Assembly (NCBI RefSeq): GCF_000143415.4
Contig: NW_003314310.1
Coordinates: 932,611-996,610 of the forward strand
Source: Selaginella moellendorffii
Lineage: Eukaryota; Streptophyta; Lycopodiopsida; Selaginellales; Selaginellaceae
Length of the DNA: 64,000 nucleotides
Direction: 5' to 3'
Every line of letters starts with the position of its first letter. The first letter of the stretch is position 1. A program made the position numbers and the translations under genes. The notes below the pieces were generated by a model. That model was not told where the DNA came from and did no database searches. It was given only the letters and a program-made list of their open reading frames with translations. This document shows, piece after piece, positions 1-9,018 of this stretch.

Positions 1-64
1 GTGACATATCAAAGGATTTTGCATTAAGTTCTGTATTTGCATGTTTATCAAACTACTGAATTGC

Positions 65-97
65 TAAACCCTAAACCCTAAACCCTAAACCCTAAAC
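65..97 (+). repeat. Short interstitial telomere repeat (four CCCTAAA units)
   Basis: Four tandem CCCTAAA units lie in the control region between the two divergent genes. Copy 2 has two units at the same place and copy 3 has four, so the tract length varies by slippage. Short CCCTAAA tracts (telo-boxes) are known promoter elements in plants, bound by TRB-type Myb factors. A regulatory role here is inferred. Confidence 0.9.
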
Positions 98-835
98 ATG
101 TGGCAAATGCTGCGTGAAGAAAGATGCCCTTTCTGGGCAAATGCTGTAAGAGGCAGATGCCGAGCAGATGTATCTCAGGCTAGCGAAGGGGACAAACGAA
201 AGCTAGCTATAAACATGACGGGATGCAAATAGATTACTAGGCTGGTCCTACGAAAATCAAAAACCATAATTGAAAACATTGAAAATGCAAAAAGAAAGGT
301 TTATAATATTTTTGAATTTTAGGCAACCAAAGGAATGTAAGTAGGGCATGTGTTTGTAAGTTTAAAAATGCCTCAACCACTTAAATTCCCAAGTAAATAA
401 AGCTGTTTCTATTTTTGGTACAGGTAAACTTTATAGCGTGTGGGCTCATGCAATTTTGAACCCAAAAATGCACCAAAAAATGCTCGACTAGCATTATTCT
501 TTGAATGGCGTGTGGCCTTATGTCGAGCATTATTCTTTGAATGGCATGTGGCCTTATATTGCCATAAATGGACGTACACACACAGCATAATTATTCCTTT
601 ACACGGCGAATAATCTTGGCGTGGATCGCTGACATGGCATGGCAAAGTTCGAATCACTGACATGGCACAGCTGGATCGAGGCAAGGACATGATGTGACAA
701 AGTTCAAAGTCTAGAAGCTACTCAGTTTGAAATTTGTCAGAGGAATCATAAGATCTGGTTTGTCAGAGGATTTGATGTGACGTTCAAGCGTGTGTTATTT
801 TTGAATTCTCGAACTCATTCCTAGGTCTATCATTT
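98..835 (+). promoter_or_regulatory. Central control region upstream of gene A, copy 1
   Basis: No credible coding sequence. It holds a TATAGCGTGTGGGCTCATGC module (about 432-451) shared with two other places in the central region of complete copies, a GATGCCCTTTCTGGGCAAATGC-type segment also repeated there, and palindrome-like sites near 504-566. Copy 1 carries an extra tandem duplication of about 30 bp at 500-560 (CATTATTCTTTGAATGGC...) that copies 2 and 3 lack. It is probably the bidirectional promoter and 5' leader; no TATA box or start site can be fixed by eye. Confidence 0.5.
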
Positions 836-844
836 TTGTGCGCC

Positions 845-1070
845 GTGTTCTTGGTTCCGCTGAGTGCAGTGAGCGCTGCTTGTGTAAGCGGCGTTGTGGG
901 CTGTGGTTTATGCGTCTACGAGCGGTTGCGGCATTGCGAGCGCCATTGCGAGCGGCAGTTTATGCGAGTGGCAGTTTGTGCGAGCGGCGCTACGAGCAGT
1001 TGCGGTGTTGCGAGCGGCGCTACGAGTAGTTGCGGTGTTGCGAGCGGCACTGTCTTTGGTGTGGCTACCG
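845..1070 (+). repeat. GC-rich GCGAGCG minisatellite in gene A leader
   Basis: This is a degenerate array of GCGAGCGGC-type units with a 33-bp unit (GTTGCGAGCGGCGCTACGAG...) present twice here and in copy 3 but once in copy 2. It lies just upstream of the 5'-leader intron donor at 1104. A comparable CGCTCGC-rich array precedes gene B in copies 2 and 3. Open frames over it are low-complexity shadows and are not called as genes. Confidence 0.75.
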
Positions 1071-1103
1071 CTTCCTCTTGATATTCGGCACTTGTGCTTC
1101 CTG

Positions 1104-1413
1104 GTATGTTCACCATGGAATGGCTTAGGACCACATTTAGAAATGGCATGAGGCCACATGCCATCTTGGGCCCTTGCAATTTCATGGCTAGCGTATTGTC
1201 ATGTATGTTTTTACTTGCCTGCAGCTGTGTGTATATCAAGATGACATGAGGCCTCATGCCAATTTTGTGAATGCGAAATTTCACGTGGGTGTCAATAGCA
1301 TGTTTGAATAATGGCATGTGGCCTCATGCTATTGAGGTTGTTTGGTATATTATGATTTAGGCCATTCTCCAATCATTTTTTGTATGGTCTTAACTTCTTT
1401 TCTGCACTTTCAG
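1104..1413 (+). other. Predicted 5'-leader intron of gene A with three palindromes
   Basis: There is a GTATGT donor after CTTCCTG and a TTTCTGCACTTTCAG acceptor one base before the gene A ATG. The interval is exactly 310 nt in all three copies (1104-1413; 17139-17448; 52841-53150 reversed). It contains three palindrome sites at 1143-1164, 1241-1262 and 1311-1332. The acceptor is convincing; the donor is a best guess. Confidence 0.6.
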
Positions 1414-1414
1414 A

Positions 1415-4400
1415 ATGGCCTTCAGGGTTGGGGAAAAGGTTTACATTTTGAATGGTGGGAAGAGAGTTGCAAAAGGGACCCTTGTGTCTATGGATCGGAA
1501 CTTTGTTATACACTGTGAAAGGCTTGGGGAAGGCAATGCTGCTGTATCAGTAGAGACTGTCTTCGATGGGAATGTGGTCGCTATTGAACGAGGAGAGATG
1601 GTCGTCGGGGTAAATGTTGTTGTTGCCTTGAAAAATCTTCAGAAGAAAGCAGATGTTGGGGACAGCGCAAGTGCGACGCATGTTCCCTCCGTGGATCTTA
1701 AGAACCGTGCTACATGGATTCAGGCAAAAGTGTTTCTAAACAACCCCGAGGGGGAGGTGGTAGTTGAGGGCTTAGCCACAGTTGTCGATCCAAGAGATGC
1801 GGTTGCTAATCAAGAATTGGGCTGGGATGATATTGGAGTTGCGATTTTAGAGGTTGTTGACACAGAAGAAAACAGTCTGACTATTGGAAGCATTGTGCGG
1901 TGGAAATTGAGGCACTTAGTGTTTGAGAGTGTGAAGGATTCACAATCAAACACCACTACAACTGATGACAGAACATCTCTTCATGGGAAAAGAAATTACA
2001 CCTTCCTAAAGCGCAGCCAAAGGGATCTGAGCAACGAACCGAAAAGGCAGAAAATGGCGATGGAGGTTCGAATGGTCTCGACAGTTGCTTGTTGCAAGAA
2101 GAGGTGCTGTCAACATGCTGATTGGGATGCTATTGAAGAGGAGAGAGCAAGATACAAGACATTGTCCTGGAAGGCAGCTCGCAATTTTGTGTATGAGGCA
2201 TTATGGTCATCTGTTGATGCTTCAGAACATCAGGTGGGGGGCATGGTCTTCCAGAGGGGTTTGGTCTGCATGAAGGCATGGAGAATCATTTATGGAGTCC
2301 CTCGAACCACATTCTACAGAATCAAAACTGAGTTCGAGGAACAAAGGGTTCAACAGGCAGTCCATGGGAACGACGGTACGCACAAAACCAGGGGTCATGT
2401 TGTATATGGAGAGGCAATCTTCAAGAGGTTTGTCGAGACATGTAGCGAGCAGCAACCACATAAAACCCGCCTCTTGGAAGATGGAACACGAGACACCCAA
2501 CGAGTTCTCCCTTCCATGTATACCAAGGGGGCCATATTGGAAGATGTGAATCGGGAACTCCAGAGTAATGGCTACAGGAAGCTGAGCCAATCTAGATTTA
2601 GTAGATTGTGGAGCAACAGGTTCAGGGATGTGAGTATAGGAAAGTACTCCAGCTTTTCAAAGTGTGACGAGTGCACTGCTATCAAAATGGCTTTGTCGAA
2701 GAATTCTTGCAGCGCTCAAGAGCGAGAGACGTTGGTTAGAAGGCGGCTCGACCACAACATCGAGCAGAGAAGCTGCAGGACTGCATATTATCATAACAGG
2801 ATTCTCTCCATGGAGAGACCTGACTCTTACCTCTGCATCATCCACGACAAAATGGACTAGAAAAAGACGTGCTTACCTCGACTCAATCCTACCCCCAAGG
2901 CAATCTCTTCATCCATGCAGCTGCCTGTGTCTCTGTTTGGCATAATCGCTCATGGGCATGGTGCCCAGAACTATGGGAACTTCTTTGTACCTCTATGGGG
3001 TGGCGGGGGTGCAAACATGATGATTGCGTCCCTAGCAAAACACTTAAGCTCTCTGCAAAGTGCGCAGACTGAGCTGAACGGCCAACCCTTGCATAAGGCC
3101 CTTGTCGATCGAACCCCATACAAGGTTCAGCTGGAGGAGGAGCAAAGGCTTGCAGTATCGCGTGGGGCCCCATGCCATCCCAGTGAATATGTTGGCCGTC
3201 AGATTGTAGGGTTATCACGTGAGGCCTCATGCCATTCCGACGAGGCTGGTTGCCCGGTGAATGCACAGCCTCATCCAAACGAAGCAGAATCTCAAGGAAG
3301 TTCTTGCGGCCGATGTGGCCTTCCACCCCATCTTCTGCTCCAAATAGACAATGCTGGCAGTGAGAACAAAAACATGTACGTCTTCGCGTACTTGGCGATG
3401 CTTGTTGCCAAAGGCATATTTGAAACGGTTACACTTGGCTTTCTCATGGTTGGGCACACTCATGAAGACATCGATGCCATGTTCAGTCACCTGGCAGAGT
3501 CCCTCCGGCGATCCAATGTCCTCACCCTCCCACAACTCTACGATGAATTCCAAAATTGCATCAAAGGCACTGTTGAAGCTGCACTTCTGACAGAGGTTCC
3601 AGACTTTAAGGGGTTTGTAAGAGGCTACATCAGGGACGGATCCGAAACGCTGATTGGCCACTCCAAGCCTCTTCAGTTTCATTTCAGCATGTGTGACGGT
3701 GCTCCAGTGATGAGGTACAAGATGAGAGAATGGGACACAGTGTGGCTGCCAGTGGACGGCATTGAACTCTTCAAGAGAGATCCCATAACTGGGGAACCTA
3801 TGATTCCTCAGGGTTCCCCACGGCCGATGCACCCGGATGGACTCAAAGACCAGGAAAGTATAGTGGCCGGGATTAGACAGCATATTGCCTTCTGGAAGAG
3901 GGGGTTGGTGTTTGGTGGAGAATCCTATTTTCAGAGGTGCAAGCCTTTGCTCGAATACTGGGAGAAGATTATATCTGCTATCCAAAATGGGCCGGTTGTA
4001 TATGAAGAATTGGAAGAGTCCTTTTGGCCAGAACCCAGAGCACCAGATAGTAGCGGAACAATGTCCTCTGGAAATGCAGTGACAGATAACGATGTTGAGG
4101 ATCACTATTGTGGGCCGAGGAACAAGAAGCCAGATTCAACATTCAATCCAGTACAGGTCTGCAAAGGAATGGTCGTGCTTGTCAGACCCAGTAATAAAAA
4201 ACAAATGATATGGGTGGGGCGCTGCATCACTGATGCAGAGGAGGACGCGGAAACTAACTCCTTCAATGTAACTGTGGAGTGGTTCAAGCCAAGTTCCGGA
4301 TATACGAACGATTGCCTAGAAAAGAGATGGGTGCTGAATCCAAGGGATCCCAGCATGAGCATATCGGTGGATAATGTTGTGCATGGTTGGATGCGGAAGC

Positions 4401-4556
4401 AGAGTGCCACCATCACCTTGCCAGACCATGCAAGAGATGCAGCAAGAGCATTCATAACCCGGGTTCAAGGTGAGATTCATTAATATTCCTTTACTAAGTT
4501 TCTAATGTATTTTATTTCAAGGTGAACAATCCGAATCTGAATCAGAGGAGGCGTGA
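1415..4556 (+). CDS. Gene A: DUF7869-like DDE transposase (in-frame TAG at codon 482)
   Basis: This is the probable transposase, a nuclear protein acting on the element ends. The frame runs 1415-4469, then splices over a 52-nt intron to 4522 and ends with an acidic SESESEEA tail at TGA 4554. Reading the TAG as one residue, the product is 1,029 residues. The N-terminal ~150 residues hold two related modules (VAKGTLVSM..., VVEGLATVV...) resembling the DUF8039-like repeats of plant transposase-type proteins. Next come a Cys cluster (ACCKKRCC), a helix-turn-helix-like stretch (YGVPRTTFYRIK) and a CDECTAIK zinc-type motif. The catalytic region follows with D478 in HDKMD, D645 in QIDNAGSENKN and E684/D685/D687 in GHTHEDIDAMF. 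The last motif is the hallmark of DUF7869 proteins. The ATG follows a splice acceptor directly. The only lesion is TAG 2858-2860, where the family normally has Gln (MDQxKT). Two palindromes lie in the exon. Family assignment is strong; transposase activity is inferred from the RNase H-like motif pattern and the host element. Confidence 0.85.
2858..2860 (+). other. Conserved in-frame TAG in gene A
   Basis: The frame continues without a break for 1.6 kb after this TAG, and the flanking residues HDKMD and KKTCLPR match the contiguous HDGMDQxKTxLP core of the family. The same TAG is at 22230-22232 in copy 2 and 51792-51794 in copy 3 (minus strand). No GT-AG pair would remove it. Confidence 0.95.
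3157..3235 (+). repeat. Two palindromes inside the gene A coding exon
   Basis: Sites at 3157-3178 and 3214-3235 read as SRGAPCHPS and SREASCHSD in the protein. They lie in the spacer before the second catalytic Asp, and both are present in all three copies. Their left arms are more degenerate than those of the non-coding sites. Confidence 0.8.
4470..4521 (+). other. 52-nt phase-1 intron of gene A
   Basis: The donor is CAAG|GTGAGA and the acceptor TATTTCAAG|GTGAAC. Splicing replaces a stop inside the intron by GEQSESESEEA and a TGA. The same 52-nt interval is at 23842-23893 in copy 2 and 50131-50182 in copy 3. Confidence 0.75.
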
Positions 4557-5090
4557 TGGCATGTGGCCTTACGCCATTCCTAGGTGAGATGATACAAATA
4601 ACAAGTATAAATTCTTAGTTGTTCTAGCAAATCTTACTTAAAGTTCAAGGTGAACAAGCCGAATATGAATTCATCGGATTGTTATAACAAATTGCGAGGT
4701 GATGGCATGAGGCGATACGCCATTTGAGAGTGGTAGCCATTCCTATATGAGGTGAGTGAAGTATTTATTAGAAATACCTCATTCAATTGTGCACTTCTAA
4801 GTCTTGGTCCACTTAGTACTGTTTGCATGTTTTTATTTTAATTCTTTCTCTAAAATGTTATTTAGCATGTGGCTTCATGCCATTGCTCTCCACAATCATG
4901 CATTGAATTTCTATCCTTGCATAATACTTCTCCATATATATAGCATGTGCGCACATGTGATATGGTTCATTAGGCCTGATATAGTGTGTGAGGTAAAACA
5001 AAGATGATGTGACATATGCATTTACCAATCACACGTGCATAAATCTAATAATATGGCGTGTGGCCCATATTAATGGCACATAAACCCATA
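4556..5090 (+). repeat. Gene A 3' region: palindromes and duplicated last-exon module
   Basis: Palindromes lie at 4556-4577, 4702-4723 and 4862-4883, with a degenerate one near 5053-5080. The last-exon sequence GTTCAAGGTGAACAA recurs at about 4645 behind another acceptor-like TTCAAG, where it would encode GEQAEYEFIGLL and stop, so alternative 3' exons are possible. A third, inverted piece lies near 5917-5930. No other coding sequence is seen. Confidence 0.6.
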
Positions 5091-5194
5091 TTGTGGGCTT
5101 ACGTGCTTTATGTACCATCATTCCCTTGCAGCGTGTGTGTTGGTTTCCTTTTATAACACAACGAACTCCATATTTTAGGGTGAAGAGCGTTCTC

Positions 5195-5452
5195 ATGGCA
5201 AGCACAAAATCTGTAAGTGAGGCAGAAAAGGAGACGGAGAAGGAGATAGGTGAAGATGTAGAATATATAAGTCTTCCAAACTCCCCGTACTATACTCCAG
5301 GTGATCATTTTTCTGAACAAACGGCAACATTAACAACTATCGAGAACGCCCCAGTAACGTCAGAGACAACAATCCAAAGCAAAACAACTGACCCGGAGAA
5401 GGATGATAGTACCGCTGAGAGTACCAAAAAGGAGGTGTCCACTAGCGCTTAG
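5195..5452 (+). CDS. Small acidic conserved protein (85 aa), copy 1
   Basis: This ORF, rich in Glu, Ser and Thr (MASTKSVSEAEKE...), is on the same strand as gene A and about 640 bp downstream of its stop. The open frame extends upstream to 5093, but the ATG at 5195 follows an acceptor-like CATATTTTAG, so it may be a separate small gene or a terminal exon. Length and frame are identical in all three copies, with only a few substitutions (for example NAPVTSE, NASVTSK, NTPVTSE). That conservation next to decayed genes suggests it matters or that the copies are young. It has no recognised domain, signal peptide or membrane segment. Function unknown. Confidence 0.5.
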   Translation: MASTKSVSEAEKETEKEIGEDVEYISLPNSPYYTPGDHFSEQTATLTTIENAPVTSETTIQSKTTDPEKDDSTAESTKKEVSTSA

Positions 5453-6088
5453 GCTTATAATGGCATGTGCCCTCATGCCATTTACTTGATCACCAAATAC
5501 CTTTTTCCCTTTGCACTAGTATATCTTAATACCGGTCTGAGAAATAGAATGGCATGTGCCCTCAGGCCTTTTACTAAATCACCTTTGAAAGAAATGCAAG
5601 CCTCTATGTCGTAAAAAAAAGGTACTAGAGAAATTCCTTAATAATATGAATGTTATTTAGTTTCATGAAAATACACTAAGGGTCAAATGAGTTAAATGAC
5701 TTCTCCAGACTAGCAATGCCTCTTGCTACACCTTCACAATTAGATTCGTTAGAAAAAGATAACATTGAATAATATCTAAATGTTCTCACCATTAAGTTAT
5801 ATGTCTGGCTAATAGGAATGATGTTCATCTTGGAAAGCTCACCACACGCTCAATGAACAAACAAATAGTGTGTGCGCGCATGCCATCGCTCTTCTTTAGC
5901 TTCAGATTCGGCTTGTTCACCTTGACAATGAGATTTATTATACAACCAGATGGACTCAGTCTGGACATAAGGTCACCGCGCTAGTCACCATGCCCTAGAT
6001 ATGTCTAGCCCCTGGACAAAAAACATATAATTTCACGTCATTTTCAAATACTTGAAATTTTGTACCTAGTCCCATTTTACTGAATAAA
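5453..6088 (+). repeat. Right subterminal region with palindromes, copy 1
   Basis: This is non-coding. Palindromes lie at 5460-5481 and 5549-5570, with a degenerate one near 5866-5890. Just inside the terminal repeat, TCCCATTTTA (about 6070) echoes the TCCCACTTTA of the terminus, giving two direct iterons that could be transposase-binding sites. Confidence 0.6.
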
Positions 6089-6112
6089 TCCCACTTTAAC
6101 GAAATAGAGCAT
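6089..6112 (+). repeat. Right terminal inverted repeat, copy 1
   Basis: TCCCACTTTAACG...GAGCAT, 24 bp, matches the ends of copies 2 and 3 in inverted orientation, with AT instead of TT at the outermost two bases. It is followed by CTTG, the likely target duplication. Confidence 0.92.
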
Positions 6113-8576
6113 CTTGACAAAAACCTAGACACTAATAAGTAGTGTTATAAGGGTAGACTCGTGGGGCCGATGGTGTGGAGACACCAAATGTGCCAAGGTG
6201 TGATACCTGGAGGTTATGATGGTGTGTTCATAAGAACCTCTTGCCAAGGGAATCCCAACGGAAGTGGGAATGACATGGCTTAAGCTGGAAAGCATGCGGT
6301 TGGAGTGTGGTGACCCAGATAATGATGGAGGTGTGGAAGCACTAAGCAATGAGTTGTAGGACTTGACAATTATGGGGCAACTAAGTAAGAGGTGCAAGAT
6401 AATTGGTTAAATGGGTAGAAAGTAGCTACCCAAGACTTCTTAATGGCATAAGGAAGTTAGATATACCCTTACGGGGGATAAATTGCTTATGTTGCGATAT
6501 AGTAAGTCAATGTCATAAACGGGAATGCTCATTGTCAGAAGGCCATCATTGGGACACCCAAACACTCTAGAACACCAGGAGGTGGTGTTTCGTGTCGCAA
6601 GGGCAATAGATAAAGCCCAAGGGACTAAGTCCCTAGCGAATGATGAATAGTAGATGCTATCCAAATGTCCAAAGTTGTGGAGACAGGAGAAGACTGTCTA
6701 CCAAAATTGGACAAAGCCAAAAATGGAATTTTGGCAAGGCTAGTGATGGGCATGTAAGGGCCCATAAGCAGTAACGTTAATCTCAATGTGTGGGATTATA
6801 AGGTGAGCATGCCCAAGATTGAGGAACTACTCCCTAGGTTATCAGGTAGGTTTATCCCTAAGAATACTTGCTAAGGCATAGTAAAATGTGCAAAGCTATC
6901 CTCCTAGTCTGGAGGAGAATAACCTAAGGAAACATATGGGGCTAAAAGGCAAGTGGTATTGGGATGGAACTGAACCATAGAAATCGAAGGGCATATCCAA
7001 CGGTGGTTATGCAAATTGGGAGTGGAGAATCAAGAGGGTGCTCGAGGATGTTGTTGCTAGCAACCGTGATGCCATAGAGTCTAAAATATGGAATTGTCCA
7101 TGTTAGACTATATGGCAACTATAAAGCTTGCGAAAAGGGAGGCCTTAGCAAGCTAAGGGACAGAGTTCCTTCAAGGTTCCCAAAGACGATTCTAGGTAGC
7201 TTAGTACCTAAAAAGGCCAAGTGTAAATGGTTCATAAAACGCGCGAAATCAGAGTGGCGCAGCAGAAGCGTGGTCTTGAAGCTTGCCATGAGGCAAAGTT
7301 ATCAAGGTTAGGGAAGTAGTTCCCGAGTGTTCAAAGAAAGGGCTTTGAACGAAAGTCGATGGCCAAGAATTTTCACGCTTATGCAGGAACCATGTTACAG
7401 TGGTCGGAGGACTTGCCAAGCGTGATTGGCAAGTCGGGGGAACAAATGCCCTAGTTGAAGGTGATAACTTAAAAAAGGGTGGGCCATGGGGCCGAGCATG
7501 GAGGAGTCCATGCATGATCACAGACTTGTCAAGCGAGAGGACTTGGCAGTGCGGAGGAACTAGGTTCCTAAGCTGTGATTTATAGCACGCTTTAAATATA
7601 AGTTGGTGCACCGACGTGGGGAGTCACGCCAAGCATCCGGTGTGATGCCATCCGTAGATGCATATATGGAGGTTGGGTTCGAGTCCCAACCCTTTAGTGC
7701 TTGGGTTCAAGTCCCAAATCACTAGGGCGTGGTGATGGTTTGGAATATGAGGACATTCATTTTTCGGTGGTCATGGACTCTCAGTAAGGAGACTGGTTTG
7801 GGCACACTGCCAAGCGAGGGATGCCTCGGAGTCGTGATGCACAGTTAGATTGCTTAGAGTGAAAGCTTGGCATATCTAACTTGAAGACTTTGGTGCAAAG
7901 GTACCAAGGACGTGGTGAATGAGATGGGGACACCCAGTCTCAGTTGCTATGGATCCTTGGCCGGAAGGGTTGGCTTGGGCGCACCACCAAGTGTGAGGGA
8001 TGCCCCCGGGGTCATAGTGAACAACATGGAGGGGTCTAGAAGACCTAGTTCCTATGGGTAGACATATTAAGGGGTCAAGATGAGATCATCAGGTGATTTT
8101 GTGGCTAAACAAGGATAAGGTCTTTGTTTGGGTTAAGGAATATGATTCCTAATTCAAAGTGTTGATTTGAACTATTGATAATGGTGCGGCTTGGTCAAGG
8201 TGACCAAGTGGGAAGAACACCTAAGGGAAATGAGCTATGTCAATGTTGTGGCATAGTAAGTCCGAGGAAGGTAGTTTCTATAAGAGATCCAAGAAAGGAT
8301 CTCAAAAGTTGGGCCGTGGATAGAGCCCATAGCAGAAAATGTTAAAGAGACGTACTAGGGGTGAACACCCTCTGGACTTGGCAAAGCAAAGTGTTTGCTA
8401 TGGAACTGAAAGGAAACCTCAAAAATGGAGGTAGCGATCCTATGTTGCTAGGTGCAACAATCAAGGATAGGAGCAAAAGACTAGTGGCTAAGAAAAGAGC
8501 CATGGGAATCCTGGGAAAGAATCCAAATAGTAAAGTTAGGTCGAGAACACTAATGTGTTGGGTGCTAACGGATTGT
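6113..8576 (+). mobile_element. Internal domain of LTR retrotransposon family A, interrupted by copies 1 and 2
   Basis: No open frame of substance. The stretch aligns in reverse with 31150-34600, including the pairs 6125-6400/33300-33590 and 8350-8576/31160-31420. It continues at 25054 after copy 2 and reaches the LTR at 25668. It has no recognisable gag or pol, so it resembles a large non-autonomous (LARD-type) element or one decayed beyond recognition. Isolated ORFs of 60-120 codons here lack any family resemblance and are left out. Confidence 0.7.
8573..8576 (+). repeat. Target duplication TTGT, left of copy 2
   Basis: TTGT here and at 25054-25057 flanks copy 2. Joining the flanks gives GGATTGTGGGAAA, which matches the uninterrupted related copy near 31165-31180 (reverse strand, CAGATTGTGGGAAA). 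Confidence 0.9.
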
Positions 8577-8618
8577 AAGCTCTATTTCGTTAAAGTGGGA
8601 ATTGTCATTATCCCACTT
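8577..8618 (+). repeat. Left terminal inverted repeat and adjoining hairpin, copy 2
   Basis: The 24-bp terminus is AAGCTCTATTTCG...AAGTGGGA. It is immediately followed by an inverted echo (TATCCCACTT), so 8593-8618 can fold into an 8-bp stem. The gene B end thus has an inverted second TCCCACTT, while the gene A end has a direct second copy. Confidence 0.9.
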
Positions 8619-9018
8619 GTAAAATAAGGTTTCCAAACCTTTATATAGTATATAAATATAACAAAATTCAACTGCATTGAGGCACATGCCATTTTATTTT
8701 AAACAAGGAAATGTCTACTCAATCACTTCTCCTCCCCCTGCCACTGCTTCACCTCTCTCTTCTCCTTGTCATCGTCATCCAATTTCTTTCCATCCTTTTA
8801 ATATTGGCTCAGTTGCTCCGAGTCTAGGTGGAGCCCAAGTCCCCATTCAATCTTTACTTTCCCCTTATTAATAAAACAACTTCGTAGACTTCCAATAACA
8901 TGCTGTAACACTTCTAGTATAATGCAAATCCTCTCAAAGAATTGTCTTTTAATATTAATACAATGGCATGGAACCCCATGCCATAATAAGTTACATTTTT
9001 AAATAAATACATGCCATC
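8619..9018 (-). other. Gene B 3' flank and left subterminal region, copy 2
   Basis: This is non-coding, downstream of gene B (minus strand). It has a CT-rich tract (8720-8800) and one palindrome at 8963-8984 whose centre is GGAACC rather than the usual GNGGCC. Both arms of that site changed together, so the dyad symmetry is kept. Confidence 0.65.

Larger units (their letters stand above)
1..6112 (+). mobile_element. Giant two-gene DNA transposon, copy 1 (right half only)
   Basis: The window opens inside this copy: position 1 aligns with about 16103 in copy 2 and with about 54230 (reversed) in copy 3. It contains the central telomere-repeat tract, the gene A promoter region, all of gene A, the small acidic ORF and the right terminal inverted repeat. 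The gene B half lies to the left of the window. The right flank begins CTTG; related uninterrupted sequence at 34560-34580 (opposite strand) supports CTTG as the 4-bp target duplication, but the left flank cannot be seen. Gene A here is the best preserved of the three copies. Confidence 0.93.

Noticed and set aside
65-97. Chromosome end or telomere fusion
   Set aside because: Only two to four repeat units, present at the same internal position of every transposon copy.
836-1081. Ser/Cys/Ala-rich small ORFs over the GCGAGCG array
   Set aside because: Low-complexity frames in a leader minisatellite whose unit number varies between copies.
1143-1332. CRISPR-like array of repeats
   Set aside because: The palindromes are irregularly spaced, differ in sequence and lie in a eukaryotic transposon with introns; there are no uniform spacers or cas genes.
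2858-2860. Genome-wide reassignment of TAG to Gln
   Set aside because: Other frames end plausibly at TAG (for example the small acidic ORF at 5450-5452), and clear TAG nonsense mutations exist in copy 3.
3227-4105. 292-codon frame antisense to gene A (also at 22599 and 50547)
   Set aside because: It is the shadow of the transposase exon; its length is preserved only because the coding strand is, and it has no family resemblance.
6113-8576. tRNA-like or Pol III elements in the family A internal domain
   Set aside because: GGTTCGAGTCCCAACCC near 7674-7690 resembles a B box, but no cloverleaf or A box at proper spacing could be drawn.
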